The notes beneath the pieces were generated by a model, which had not been told where the DNA came from, did not search any database, and was given only the letters and a program-made list of their open reading frames with translations. DNA of 64,000 nucleotides from contig CM035360.1 of NCBI GenBank assembly GCA_020137815.1, positions 253,001 to 317,000 of the forward strand. Reading direction: 5' to 3'. The translations under genes were made by a program, and so were the position numbers. Of this stretch, positions 39,966 through 51,639 are shown in pieces. Positions within the stretch are counted from its first letter, which is position 1. Each line of letters begins with the position of its first letter. This DNA is from Hormiphora californensis. Taxonomy: Eukaryota; Ctenophora; Tentaculata; Cydippida; Pleurobrachiidae.

Positions 39966-40560
39966 AAAGGTGCTGTATATATAATAAGGTAAAAGTTTGG
40001 TATTGTCGGTACACTGTAGGCAGGGACTTTAGCCTAAGGTTTAGGGGCTGATGGGACTGGGTCTCTGGGCCCTGGCGGCATGAAGTTCTTATCAGTTATG
40101 ACCAGAGTCCCTTGTTTTAGGGAGTCTGCTTAATGTTTTATCATTTGTCTCTGCTCCAAATTCAATCACATATTGTTTGATACTACATCTGCATATGTGC
40201 TGCTACTGCTAGTGCTATTAATATTCCTGATTCAACTTCTTCATTCAACTTTATGATTCCTTATTCTCTATTTGATCCATTTCCACGTTGCAGAAGCTGC
40301 TTCATTTGATATGTTGCACTGTAGGCTACTACACTATAGTATCTGAAAAGTTACTCCACCGTAAGTAGGATATTGAACAAGGGTCAAACGCAGGATTTTA
40401 ACGTTTTTCCGTACGGCTTCTTCAGAAACTGAACTCAAATTAATTTAAAGTAGTGTTGAAGAAACGGCGAAACGTCAAAATCCCGCGTTTGACCCTTGTT
40501 CAATATCCTATAGGATAGGCCTACTCACGGCGGAGTAACTTTTCAGCTACTATAGTGTAG

Positions 40561-41971
40561 CTGAAGGTGCTCGTCACCTAGGTGCTTCCATAGGATCTGA
40601 GACCTTCAAGCAAACATTTGTTTCTGCTGCAGTTTCCAAATGGTGCGTTGAGCTGGAAAATCTTGTGGCTATTGCCAAAGCCCATCCTCATTTGGCGTAC
40701 AGCAACTTTGTGAGAAGCTTCCGATTCAAGTGGGCCTTTCTCCAGCGAACAGTTCCAGACATCAGTGATCTGTTTGATCCGCTTGAACACACCATCCGTT
40801 CACAGTTGATTCCATGTCTGGTGGGCCGTCAAGTGTCCGACCTAGAACGGGAGATACTGGCACTCCCCTCTGGGAAAGGTGGAATGGGAATTGAGAACCC
40901 CGTCAAAACCTCTGACAGATCATACAGCAACTCCCGAGCATTGACGAAGCCCCTTGTTGATTTGATACTATGCCGTAACGAAGAAGAAATAGAAATGGCT
41001 CTAGTGGAGAAGAATGCAAGAGAGGCAAGGAACAAGATAGCAAAGGAGAATGAGGACCACCACTCAGACACTCTCAAAGAGTTACTCACTAGAATCAGAT
41101 GCCCAAAGCTAGTGAGATGTCTAGAGCTCGCTGGAGAGGCCGGAGCATCTGTATGGCTCACGGCAACACCCTACCCTCACCTGGGCTTCGAACTGAATCA
41201 ATTGGAATTCGTCGACTCAGTGGCACTGCGATACGGGTTTGAGGTCAAAGATTTGGGCGCGACATGCGTATGTGGAAAACCAAACAATGCGGACCATACC
41301 TTGTCCTGTTCAACCGGGGGCTATTCCATCCTCCGTCACGACAACATCAGGGACCTAATGGCGGAGATATGCTCGTATGCGGGCCTCAAAGGTGTGGAAA
41401 CAGAGAAGCTACTTCTCCCTTGTCCGGACGGCATACACTTTCACCCTTCGGCAAACACAGCCCCTGATGCAAGGATGGATGTGGTCGCACTTGACATGTG
41501 GCGAAAAATGCAGCTGGCTCATATGGATGTGCGAATTTTCCATGCCAATTCGCCCTCCTATATCGACACGCCCCTCGACCAACTCTACCGAAGAAACGAG
41601 GCTAGCAAGAAGCAGTCGTACGGAAAACGTGTACGAGAAGTTGAAGGGGGTGCCTTCTCTCCGCTGGTTATGAATACAGCAGGTGGAATAGCCAATGAGT
41701 TCCAAAAGGTGCTAAAGACTCTCTCACACCGAATCTCCACAAGAACCGGAGAACCGTATAGTGAAGTTATGGCGCACCTGAGGACGAGAATACGATTCTC
41801 CCTCCTGAGATCATGCCTTATTGCATTAAGAGGAAATCGGAGGAAGATTGCTATCACTAGTCTAACAAATACTGAACTGGTGACCTGAGGAAGAGAGGAA
41901 TGAGAAGAACTTGAGGATCCGAGGATGATTTGATCCGAGGATGAATTGATTTATTGTTTTGTTTCTTTCTT
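40561..41971 (+). mobile_element. 5'-truncated non-LTR retrotransposon with 15-bp target duplication
   Basis: Flanked by GCTACTATAGTGTAG at 40546-40560 and 41972-41986; unit 3 holds the empty site with a single copy. The insert starts inside a coding frame, as expected from truncated target-primed reverse transcription, and has a ~80-bp 3' UTR ending in a T-rich segment. Confidence 0.85.
40563..41888 (+). CDS. C-terminal part of a retrotransposon polyprotein with probable restriction-like endonuclease
   Basis: An open frame of about 440 codons begins at the insertion edge without a start codon (RHLGASIGS...). Conserved blocks: GGMGIENP, then a zinc-knuckle-like CVCGKPNNADHTLSC (about 41266-41310), ILRHDNIRDLMAEIC, and DARMDVVALDMW ... 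HMDVRIF (about 41466-41540), which resembles the R-x-D ... DV core of PD-(D/E)XK restriction-like endonucleases of R2/Dong/CRE-type elements. A CCHC knuckle upstream of such an endonuclease is typical there. The RT itself is missing. The clade is uncertain. No stop or frameshift over 1.3 kb, so the insertion is young. Confidence 0.65.
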   Translation, partial: EGARHLGASIGSETFKQTFVSAAVSKWCVELENLVAIAKAHPHLAYSNFVRSFRFKWAFLQRTVPDISDLFDPLEHTIRSQLIPCLVGRQVSDLEREILALPSGKGGMGIENPVKTSDRSYSNSRALTKPLVDLILCRNEEEIEMALVEKNAREARNKIAKENEDHHSDTLKELLTRIRCPKLVRCLELAGEAGASVWLTATPYPHLGFELNQLEFVDSVALRYGFEVKDLGATCVCGKPNNADHTLSCSTGGYSILRHDNIRDLMAEICSYAGLKGVETEKLLLPCPDGIHFHPSANTAPDARMDVVALDMWRKMQLAHMDVRIFHANSPSYIDTPLDQLYRRNEASKKQSYGKRVREVEGGAFSPLVMNTAGGIANEFQKVLKTLSHRISTRTGEPYSEVMAHLRTRIRFSLLRSCLIALRGNRRKIAITSLTNTELVT

Positions 41972-42003
41972 GCTACTATAGTGTAGTAGCCTACAGTGCA
42001 ACA

Positions 42004-42701
42004 TGTCGTTGATCCCCGCCCTGGTCGCCACCACAATCATTGCTTCATTTGAGTTCGAATCGAACTCACTAGCCCCGTGCGTCCTCTCCTAGAATATTCG
42101 AAATTATTATCTGAAGGGCATCGGACGGGGATGGGTAAGTGGGAAAGGGTGAAAGCAGGATGAGACGAGAGAATCGGGAGGGGGGAGGGCCAGAGAGATT
42201 TGATGTGGAGTGGTAGAGCGAGCCCTTTTGGAGGATGAAAGAGCGAGGAAGGGAAACGAAATGAAAAACCCCCCTCCTCCCTCTCTCTCTCCCTCTCTCT
42301 CTCTCCTTCTCTTCAGGACACAGGTGTTTACTGTCACGTGTTGCGGTAATCTCTGTTCTAGCTCTATCGTCCATCTATTATATATGATTGCTCTATAAGT
42401 ATATAATGGCTCATTTTTTTTGCCCACTACCTGTTAAATAGTAGTAGTTTTTTTTCTCGATAGGCTGAGAGATGTCTGTTTAGACTAGGAAGTTCGGGGG
42501 AACCGGCGATTCCTAGTTTACTTTTAGATTGTTTAGACATCACAATCTTTCCTTGTCCAGTCAGATTCAAAGCCGCATACCCTGAGGGGTCCCACTCACT
42601 CGATAATACTATGCAAGAGTTGTAACAAAAGTATGCCAACTTAGGGGCCAACTTACAGAAGTTGCCGGGTATGTAAGAGCTCTTTATGTAGTGTGGTTGA
42701 T
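42004..42701. other. spacer and 5' flank of array unit 2
   Basis: 42004-42095 matches 48761-48855 (unit junction). 42277-42315 is a short CT tract, followed by the conserved CTGTCACGTGTTGCGGT block and TATAAGTATATAATGG, a possible TATA region. The conserved palindrome is at 42473-42540. Confidence 0.5.
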
Positions 42702-43298
42702 ATGAGACTGTTTTCTGTGTTCGGGTTCGTGCTGTCATCTGGTTGTTTTGCTGATTGGGACGAACTGACAACTGAGAGTTATAGAGGTAGGTGTTATACA
42801 TGGTCGGATCTCTATTCCAATTTACTGGAACCATAACTGGCAAACCAAACCATAACTGGCAGATCTCAACCGAAAGATTTTTCTCAGATTATACTACCTC
42901 AAACAGCTGTGCTCCTGTTCCAGTCAAGAAAAGGTGGAGTTTCAGGAATGAGACACTTGTTATCAAAATAAAACAGGATATCGATCTTAATGAACTTAAT
43001 GGTACCATATCAGAGCAGTCTCAGAATCATTCTTTTTTGATAATGATTGAAACAAATCGACTTGGTTCAGTCCGCTGTTCATGTTATGGTGATCAAAAAA
43101 GTTATCGGGAATCAGTTTTCTTTAAAGACGTGGATAACTTCGTAGAGTTCACTTTCGAGCCAGCGAAGGGTCTTAACGAACAGAGGATTGATATCCAGTG
43201 GAAAAGCAGGATCTCGGAAGATTTTATCAAAACTAAACTTGCTCGTTGTCAAAAGGGCAGCCGCCAGCTAATGATTACCTTGAACGGAATTCTCTTTT
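42702..43298 (+). pseudogene. secreted protein, array unit 2, truncated by a LINE fragment
   Basis: Exon 1 42702-42786 (85 nt, donor GTAGGT) codes a signal peptide starting MRLFSVFGFVL. Exon 2 starts at 42888 (acceptor TTTTTCTCAG) and follows the family domain (TSNSCAPVPV, RWSFRNETLVIKI, RCSCYGD, IDIQWKSRI, ARCQKGS) up to about NGILF, where the family would continue with DCVEE. Instead LINE-derived sequence begins near 43299 and the frame ends 18 codons later. The last cysteine and acidic tail are lost. The protein has diverged more than units 1 and 3. Confidence 0.7.
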
Positions 43299-44935
43299 GG
43301 GCAAGCACCAGTCTGGTTATCGTGTTGGGCACAGCTGTGAAACTCTGTTAGCCAGCATGTTTGATGATGTATTAGGCGAGATGGATAAAGGAAATGTAGT
43401 GGCTCTCATTGTTTTGGACATGAGTGCTGCATTTGATACAGTGGATCATCGAAAGTTGTTGGAGGTGTTGCAGAATCGGTTGGAGTTGATGGCGATCCTC
43501 TTCAATGGTTTAAGAGCTACCTGAGTTCCAGATCTTCAGAGTCTCTGTGGGTGATTTGTCTTTCGGAAACCCTGGCCTTACTATGTGGAGTACCCCAGGG
43601 GTCCCTTCTTGGTCCAATTTTGTTTCTACTATACATTGAAGCTGTGCACATTGTGGAGCCTTATGGTCTTCGGATAAACATACGCGGATGACTCCCAGCT
43701 CTATGTGAGTCTGGTTCCTACGGTTTCTACTGGCTGGTCGGAGGCAAAGGTGGATATTGAGGAATGTCTGGCAAAGGTGAAGAGGTGGATGGTAGGACAG
43801 TGGTTGAAGTGCAACGAGGCTAAGACAGAATTCATCCTCCTTGGAAAACGCAGTTCGTTAAGTAAAGTCACTTTCGATCCAGTAATCAACTTCGGTGGAA
43901 CTGAAATCTTCCCTAGTGAATGTAGTGGAACAGATGGTAAGACACTAGGAATCTCTTGGATCACAATCTAAATCTTGAACGACAGGTTAATAATGGGAGG
44001 AACAGTGTGGACTGATATTACGGAATCTTTGGCAATTACACAAGTGTTTTGATGTTACAACAAAGATCATGTTGGTGAAACAGTTGATCATTTCCAGAAT
44101 TGATTACAGCAATATTTGTATTGTGGACTTCCTGGCCGAGTTCTGAGCGGGCTCCAGAAACTTCTCAATGCCTGTGTTTCGATTTGTATTTAACCTCCAT
44201 GGACACCAGGACAACTATATGGAGTATTTCAGGCAGTGTCATATTTTACCGATCTCCTACAGGCTGGACTTCAAGCCTGTTGATTGCCTATAAAATAGTC
44301 ATGGAACAGCCCCGTGTTATCTCCAGGATTTGGTGCCACGTGATGAGACTTGGGAACCTCTAGGACTACGAGGATGACTAATGTTCCGGATCCCTATAGG
44401 TTAAAACATCCAAAGATGACCAGTATTAATGCCAACTCTAAGTTGAGACGTAGGAGGTTATCGTATTCCTGCCTTCTGTCTGGAATGAGCTCCCTTGAGC
44501 TCAGGTCAATCCCCAACGTGGAAACCTTCAAAACCCGGCTGAAAACACATCCTTCGTTGGTGCATTTGGAGTGGGTGATGGGGAACCCATGGCTGAGTTG
44601 TAATGTTTTTTGTAGTTGTGGGGCCTGCGGGCAATCAGTGTCATCCTCTCTCTAGCCATGTTATTATTTCACTACCTAGTATCCTTTTTCCTAGCAGGTG
44701 TAAGTAAGTGTTTTTGAATTTATATCCAGGTTTATGGGACCAGTTATTCCTTCAGTTTTATAAGTCCAGTTAGTTTAGTCTTACAATATCTGTTCTTTTT
44801 TCACCAGAGTGTTCGTGTGTGTCATATATTTAATCGAGGATATCCCGCTCTGATGACTCGTCGGAGCATTGCCAATATTTGACATGTTTCCGTCGGGTAT
44901 GGGCGGTATATAAGCGCGGAATATTATTATATATA
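43299..44935 (+). pseudogene. degenerate jockey/CR1-like LINE fragment
   Basis: A reverse-transcriptase segment with KHQSGYRVGHSCETLL and ALIVLDMSAAFDTVDH (motif A) is open to about 43524. Further RT and C-terminal pieces appear in different frames (GVPQGS-like region near 43592, ADDSQLY near 43687, a thumb-like segment 43705-43971). The 3' end reads GGGCGGTATATAAGCGCGGAA followed by an ATT-rich tail, as in many LINE 3' ends. Many frameshifts make it an old, dead 5'-truncated copy. Confidence 0.7.
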
Positions 44936-44939
44936 TTAT

Positions 44940-45221
44940 TTTATTAGATTTCATGTTTTAGCTTCACATTAACTTTTGTACTAGAACACAAGGAATATTC
45001 TATTCAGAATTTTGATTTTGGTAGAAAAACACAAGGATTGTTTCTTTCCAAATTTTCGAATGGAAATTTTTCCTTTTTATGAGATTTTTGAGAAAAATTT
45101 GCGGGTTTTCCCTGAAAATCGGAAATTTGCTCAAAAATCCCACGTTTTTTAGCCAAAAATCGAAAATCTCAAAAATCCCAGTACCTGAAAATCGCCAATG
45201 AGGCATGAGTTCTTGCGGCAG
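44940..45221. mobile_element. fragment of the G-run element family, without LINE
   Basis: 44945-45105 matches 28884-29047 and 45106-45221 matches 36319-36446. It lacks the left ~200 bp and the C-run end, so both edges are truncated. It documents the pre-insertion arrangement for the LINE at 29048. Confidence 0.7.
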
Positions 45222-45222
45222 G

Positions 45223-45475
45223 TTCTTTTTCAGTAGGGCGGGGCCTCATCGCCATAATTTTTTTGTTGTTTAAGGGGGGGGGGGCTTGCTAAAGAGGAGA
45301 AGAAACTGCTATTTTCTCCCAACTTTCGGCTATTGAAGGAGAGCAAGGACCACTTGTAGACAGGAGGAATCTAGATGTAATTGTGCAACTATGAGAGCCA
45401 GGGGGAATTCGGGGAGTCAGATGCTAACCTCCACGACAGAGTAGCTGCTGGTTGACAATTACTATTTCTAAAGAG

Positions 45476-45542
<67 letters not shown>

Positions 45543-45595
45543 TCTCTTCTCTCTATCTCTTTATCTCTATCTCTCTCTCTCCTTATCTCTCTCTT

Positions 45596-45649
<54 letters not shown>

Positions 45650-46145
45650 TCCTCTCTCTCTCTCTCTCTCTCTCTCTTCCCATCTCACAGGTGTTTTCTG
45701 TCACGTGTTGCGGTGATCACTGTTCTTTCTCGAGATAGTGGTTATGATAATGACAGGCCGGTGTCTGTCACCCCTATTTTATTTTTATAGCTCCCGCCCA
45801 TAGCTCATTTCTTAAGTCTCGTGCTCAGTTAAGTGTAGTTAATACATGAGTTTTTGTTTGGTAGGCGCCCAGAAATGTCCTGTTTAGACTAGGAACAGCG
45901 GCAGATAATCGAAAACGAGAACAAATATCAAATATCGCCGGTTCCTATTTAGACAATCACATCTTTTCCTTGTCCAGCCATATCAAGGCCGCATACACCT
46001 GGCTGTTGAGTAAACCCCCTGAGGGGATCCCACTCATTTACTCACTGAGGGGTACCTCACTCGATTAATACCCTGCAAGAATTGAAATAAAAAGTATTCC
46101 AACTTACAAAAGTTCCCGGCTGTTATTTTTAGTAGTGTGGTAGAT
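45223..46145. other. 5' flank of array unit 3
   Basis: Matches 37960-38918 of unit 1: G-run, CT tract (45478-45685), CTGTCACGTGTTGCGGT, palindrome (45880-45960) and a segment with TTCCTTGTCCAGCCATAT. No gene besides unit 3. Confidence 0.6.
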
Positions 46146-47929
46146 ATGCGGCTGTTTTCTGTGTTCCTGGTGGTGCTGTCATCTGGTTGCTCTGGTGATT
46201 GGGACAAACTGACAACTGAGAGTTATAGAGGTAGGTATAATACATGGTTGAAACTCGGAACCCTATTTCAATTTAGGGGGGGTGACACGTAACACTTTGT
46301 AACATGTAACGCGCACAAAAAGTTTTCTGCACATGTTACAAAGTGTTACAAAGTGTTACAAAATGTTACAAAGTGTTACATATTTTATATGGCTTAAAAC
46401 CGGTCCGTACACCCGATTTTGAGCTGATATGTTGCATTTGGTGACATTGACACCTAGTGCGTGCGAGATCGAGCTCGCACATAGGTGTCCGCTCCGCCCC
46501 CTAAAAAAGGGTCGTGTCTTTCAAGCCAAATTGCACGTGATCCACTGGACCGATTTGCATCCGGTTTGTCGCAAAAGACTACAAATTGGTCCTAGTTTAC
46601 TGGAAAATACCCGAGAAGCTTGTCTGTCAACAGGAAGTGGGTCAAAATTGACACTGAAGTCAAATCTATAATCTGGCTTCCGAGCCTTTTTGCACCACTC
46701 CCAGACGGTGTAGAATGCATCTGAGGGTATCAGAAGATAGGCTGAACTCTTGTAAGTACTGGAAAATACCCGGCATTAATAGCTGATGCTAATTGCATCA
46801 ACATATCTCCCAATATCTTCTAAATTGCATGGGCGTAGTGCAGAAACTCTCGGAAGCCAGATTATAGGTTTGACTTCAGTGTCAATTTTGACCCACTTCC
46901 TGTTGACAGACGAACTTCTCGGGTATTTTCCAGTATGTTAGGATCATTTGTAGTCTTTTGCGACAAACCGGATGCAAATCGGTCCAGTGGATCGCATGCT
47001 ACATCCCTTGAAAGAAACGACCCTTTTTGAGGCGGAGCAGACACCTGTGTGTGAGCTCTTGGTCGCGCACGGTGTCTATGTCACCAAATGTTGCATAAAA
47101 CACCATGAAATAGTGTCTTAGGTTCAGCCGAATACGAATACGTAAAATTTATTTCGGTATTTTACGCTAGAAAAAATTTTTTGGTCACCTTTTGTAACAC
47201 TTAGTAACAATTTGTAACACTTTGTAACAATTTGTAACACTTTGTAACAATTTGTAACACTATGTAACACTTTGTAACACTATGTAACACTTTGTAACAC
47301 TATGTAACACTTTGTAACATGTAACGTGCACAAAAAGTTTTCTGCACATGTTACAAAGTGTTACAAAGTGTTACGTGTCACCCCCCCCCCCCCCCCCCCA
47401 ATTTACTGGAGCCCCAATTTTCTTGACGTTTTTCCTTTTCTCAGATCATACAACATCAAACAGCTGTGCTCCTGTTTCAGTCAAGAAAAGGTGGAGTTTC
47501 AGGAATGAGACTCTTGTTATTAAAATAAAACGTGATGTCAATCCGACAACTATCGAATCAGATGAGTTGAATAAGGCAGGAACCATTACAGCCGTGGTAG
47601 CAAATAAAACGATTGAGATTACAATATCTGAGAAAAGACTATCAGTCAGTTGTTATGGTAATTGCGGGGCTATGCATGGCGATTTGTCCAGACTTGTTCA
47701 TTACCAGGAAAACTTCCTCACTTTCAAGTCACAGAGTGGTCATTACGAACATGCATTTGATATCGAATGGAGAAGCAGGATCAATCAGAACTCGGAAGAT
47801 TATGTCGTAACAGTCCTTGGTCAGTGTCCATTCAATTCTTCTAACTATGGGAATGAACTTGATATTGAAGTTGATGGAAATCTCTTTGATTGCGTCGAGG
47901 AAGTGGAAGAGGAAGAAAAGGGTCAGTAA
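46146..47929 (+). CDS. secreted cysteine-containing protein, array unit 3
   Basis: Exon 1 46146-46230 (signal peptide MRLFSVFLVVLSSGC, donor GTAGGT). Exon 2 starts at 47445 (acceptor TTTTCTCAG) and runs in frame to the TAA at 47927-47929; a GTCAGT donor at 47922 is an alternative. The protein is nearly identical to unit 1, with small differences (QSGHYEHAFDIEW against QQSGHVFDKIEIEW). Cysteines in NSCAPV, SVSCYGNC, GQCPF and FDCVEE are all present. The intron is enlarged by a G-run-ended foldback element. This looks like the best preserved copy. Confidence 0.75.
46276..47398. mobile_element. G-run/C-run-ended foldback element in the unit 3 intron
   Basis: Left end: 7 G then TGACACGTAACACTTTGTAAC. 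Right end: GTTACGTGTCA then 19 C. CAATTTA on both sides (46269-46275 and 47399-47405); other units show the uninterrupted CAATTTACTGG. Outer arms are tandem TTACAAAGTG-type words; inner arms (about 46435-46680 and 46855-47090) mirror each other. No coding capacity. Confidence 0.85.
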
Positions 47930-48487
47930 ATAAATAAATAAATATTATATGCTAGTACTTTTAGACGCCGTCTAGCAGAAAAGGTAGTACTTAGTAGGGT
48001 ATAATACCCGGTATATCCCTGTATGGCGGCGCCCATACCCCAATTTGATTCTCGACAGTGCGCTCAGATGGGGTCGGCGGCGCCAGACAGGTATATCCTA
48101 CCCTATAAGGTAAAAGGTAAAAGGTGCTGTATATATATAATAAGGTAAAAGTTTGGTACTGTCGGTACACTGTAGGCAGGGACTTTAGCCTAAGGTTTAG
48201 GGGCTGATGGGACTGGGTCTCTGGGCCCTGGCGGTATGAAGTTCTTATCAGTTATGACCAGAGTCCCTTGTTTTAGGGAGTCTGCTTAATGTTTTATCAT
48301 TTGTCTCTGCTCCAAATCCAATCACATATTGTTTGATACTACATCTGCATATGTGCTTCTACTGCTAGTGCTATTAATATTCCTAATTCAACTTCCTAAT
48401 TCAACTTCCTGATTCAACTTTATGATTCCTTATTCCACGAGCTCTATTTGATCCATTTCCACGTTCCACAAGCTGCTACATTTGATA

Positions 48488-48760
48488 TGTTGCAATGTAG
48501 CCGTACTATAACACTATAGTATCTGGAAAGTTACTCCGCCGTGAGTAGTAGGATATTGAACAAGGGTCAAACGCAGGATTTTAACGTTTTTCCGTACGGC
48601 TTCTTCAGAAACTGAACTCAAATTAATTTAAAGTAGTGTTGAAGAAACGGCGAAACGTCAAAATCCCGCGTTTGACCCTTGTTCAATATCCTATAGGATA
48701 GGCCTACTCACGGCGGAGTAACTTTTCAGCTACTATAGTGTAGTAGCCTACAGTGCAACA
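48488..48760. mobile_element. palindromic MITE in unit 3 (intact copy)
   Basis: Same element as 40312-42003 but without the retrotransposon insertion; a corrupted copy lies around 51780-51990. Present at the same place in three units, so it inserted before the array expanded. Confidence 0.8.
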
Positions 48761-48897
48761 TGTCGTTGATCCCCGCCCTGGTCGCCACCACAATCATTGC
48801 TTCATTTGAGTTCGAATCGAACTCACTAGCCCCGTGCGTCCTCTCCTAGAATACTCGCCAGTTCTATTATTCTGCAGGGCGTCGGCTTGTAATCTTG

Positions 48898-49121
<224 letters not shown>

Positions 49122-49248
49122 GGTGTTTACTGTCACGTGTTGCGGTAATCTCTGTTCTAGCATAAGTATATAATGGCTCATTTTTCGCCCACTACCTGTT
49201 AAATAGTAGTAGTTTTTTTTTCTCGATAGGCTGAGAGATGTCTGTTTA

Positions 49249-49480
49249 GGGCCCAGTTAGAGATTTTACTACTGGAGCCAGGTTCTTGATGCCAGCTGGC
49301 GCCAGAGAACTACTCTGCTGCTGACACTGTCGCGCGGCGCTACTTTCAATGCAATTCACATCGGAATCCCTGCTAGTCATCGAAGATGTCGCGCGCAGCA
49401 TGGTTCATAAGGATTCTCCCAGCTAACTCCTGGTGCCAGTTTACAATCCTGGTGCCAGTTTCCAATCTGCAACTGGAGCG
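49249..49480. mobile_element. ~230-bp insertion in the unit 4 upstream palindrome
   Basis: Unit 2 reads straight from TGTCTGTTTAG into ACTAGGAAG; here 230 bp starting GGGCCCAGTTAGAG are inserted at that point. It contains GGTGCCAGTTT twice. Ends and duplication are not clear. Confidence 0.5.
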
Positions 49481-49606
49481 TAAGACTAGGAAGCTCGGAG
49501 GAATCGCCGATTATATCGAATCGAATCGAGAACAAAATATCAAGTATCGCCGGTTCCTAGTTTACTTTTAGATTGTTTAGACATCACAATCTTTCCTTGT
49601 CCAGTC

Positions 49607-50411
49607 AGCACAATTCATCAGGAAATGAGACCTAATTAGAAAAAATGCCCGAAGTGGGGTTCATTTAGTCCTAATTAGGAACTTCCTCATACAACTTGGC
49701 ATGAAAATGTCCCGATTTATAGATAGAGAATCGTTCAAGCTACCACCTGGCATTTTATTTTAGGCCAAAACTTTATCAGGCTTGTCGCTAGGAAGCCTCA
49801 AACTTTTGGACATATATGACCCTCTGGGCCTCAAAGGGTTAAGGACGTTCAACCTCGACCGAGTCCCCCAGCAAAACGAACGGTTGTGTGACTTAAAGGG
49901 GACCTCTGGGAACTACGCAGGGCCGTGGGGGAAAAGATATGAAAGTAGCCAAAGGAGAAAATCGCATTTAGGGCAAAAAACGCCATTTTAACAATGTTGC
50001 CGTGGATTTAGAGTTCCAATTCCAGCGGCAATCGATTCGGCTGGAGTGACTTGATTTTGGTTGAAAAATAAATAGATTGGAAAATTTGGAATGTAGAATT
50101 TGGTCATTTTTCTCACATTACATTCCAAATTTTCCAATCTCAAATCTATTTTCTTTTTCGACCAAAATCAAGTCACCCCAGGGTTTTTTAACACGCCGAA
50201 TCGATTGCCGCTGGAATTGGAACTCGAAATCCACGACAACATTGTTAAAATGGCGTTTTTTGGGTTTTTTGCCCTAAATGCGATTTTCTCCTTTGGCTAC
50301 TTTCATATCTTTTCCCCCACGGCCCTGCGTAGTTCCCAGAGGTCCCCTTTAGATCACACAACCGTTCGTTTTGCTGGGGGACTCGGTCGAGGTGGAACGT
50401 CCTTAAGGGGC
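49607..50411. mobile_element. foldback insertion upstream of unit 4
   Basis: Unit 2 reads continuously across GTCCAGTCAGATTCAAAGCC; here ~800 bp interrupt this point with GTCAG on both sides. From about 49850 to 50400 the sequence is a long inverted repeat (GACGTTC...CGACCGAGTCCCCCAGC mirrored at the right), centred near 50090. No coding capacity. Confidence 0.7.
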
Positions 50412-50565
50412 ACCGTGTCAGATTCAAAGCCGCATACCCTGAGGGGTCCCACTCACTCGATAATACTATGCAAGAGTTGTAACAAAAGTATGCCAACTTA
50501 GGGGCCAACTTACAGAAGTTGCCGGGTATGTAAGCAGTAAGAGCTCTTTATGTAGTGTGGTTGAT

Positions 50566-51232
50566 ATGAGACTGTTTTCTGTGTTCGGGTTCGTGCTGTC
50601 ATCTGGTTGTTTTGCTGATTGGGACAAACTGACAACTGAGAGTTATAGAGGTAGGTGTACATGGTCGGATCTCTATTTCAATTTACTGGAACAATAACTG
50701 GCAGATCTCAACCGAAAGATTTTTCTCAGATCAGACAACATCAAACAGCTGTACGCCTGTTCCAGTCGAGAAAAGGTGGAGTTTCAGGAAGGAGACACTT
50801 GTTATTAAAATATCGGGTGATATCAATCTGACAACTATCGAATCAGATGAGTTGAATAAGGCAGGAACCATTACAGCCGTGGTAGCAAATAAAACGATTG
50901 ATATTACAATATCTAATAAAACATTATCAGTCAGTTGTTATGGTACTATCAAGGTTAAGCAAGGCGATTTGTCCAATATAGTTAAAGGCCAGGACAACTT
51001 TCTAGTGCTCACTTTCAAGTCACAGAGTGGTCATTACGAACATGCATTTGATATCGAATGGAGAAGCAGGATCAATCAGAACTCGGAAGATTATGTCCGT
51101 AACAGTCCTTGGTCAGTGGTCCATTCAATTCTTCTAACTATGGGAATGAACTTGATATTGAAGTTGATGGAAATCTCTTTGATTGCCGTCGGAGGGAAGT
51201 GGAAGAGGAAGAAAAGGGTAGTAAATAAATAA
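50566..51232 (+). pseudogene. secreted protein, array unit 4, frameshifted
   Basis: Exon 1 50566-50650 (signal peptide MRLFSVFGFVLSSGC, donor GTAGGT). Exon 2 from 50730 follows the family (NSCTPVPVEKRWSF, SVSCYGTI, DIEWRSRINQNSEDYV) and then leaves frame: compared with units 1 and 3 there is an extra C near 51096, an extra G near 51119, further indels near 51186-51195 and a missing C near 51220. The family C-terminal half is recognisable only in DNA. These may be real mutations or consensus errors, since the low-fidelity stretch at 51640 follows. Confidence 0.65.
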
Positions 51233-51639
51233 ATAAATATTATATGCTAGTACTTTTAGACGCCGTCTAGCAGAAAAGGTAGTACTTAGTAGGGTATAAT
51301 ACCCGGTATATCCCTGTATGGCGGCGCCCATACCCCAATTTGATTCTCGACAGTGCGCTCAGATGGGGTCGGCGGCGCCAGACAGGTATATCCTACCCTA
51401 TAAGGTAAAAGGTAAAAAGGTGCTGTATATAATATAATAAGGTAAAAGTTTGGTACTGTCGGTACACTGTAGGCAGGGACTTTAGCCTAAGGTTTAGGGG
51501 CTGATGGGACTGGGTCTCTGGGCCCTGGCGGTATGAAGTTCTTATCAGGTATGACCAGAGTCCCTTGTTTTAGGGAGTCTGCTTAATGTTTTATCATTTG
51601 TCTCTGCTCCAAATCCAATCACATATTGTTTGATATACA

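Larger units (their letters stand above)
40312..42003. mobile_element. palindromic MITE in unit 1, split by a retrotransposon
   Basis: Terminal inverted repeats TGTTGCACTGTAGGCTAC...; further in, GGATATTGAACAAGGGTC and its complement. The centre contains TCAAATTAATTTAAAGTAG. The intact equivalent in unit 3 is 48488-48760 (~273 bp). Here 40561-41971 is a later insertion. Confidence 0.8.

Noticed and set aside
42040-42070. Pol III B-box-like GTTCGAATC, possible tRNA or SINE
   Set aside because: It is the centre of a small palindrome (GAGTTCGAATCGAACTC); no A box, acceptor stem or cloverleaf can be drawn. Same at 48810.
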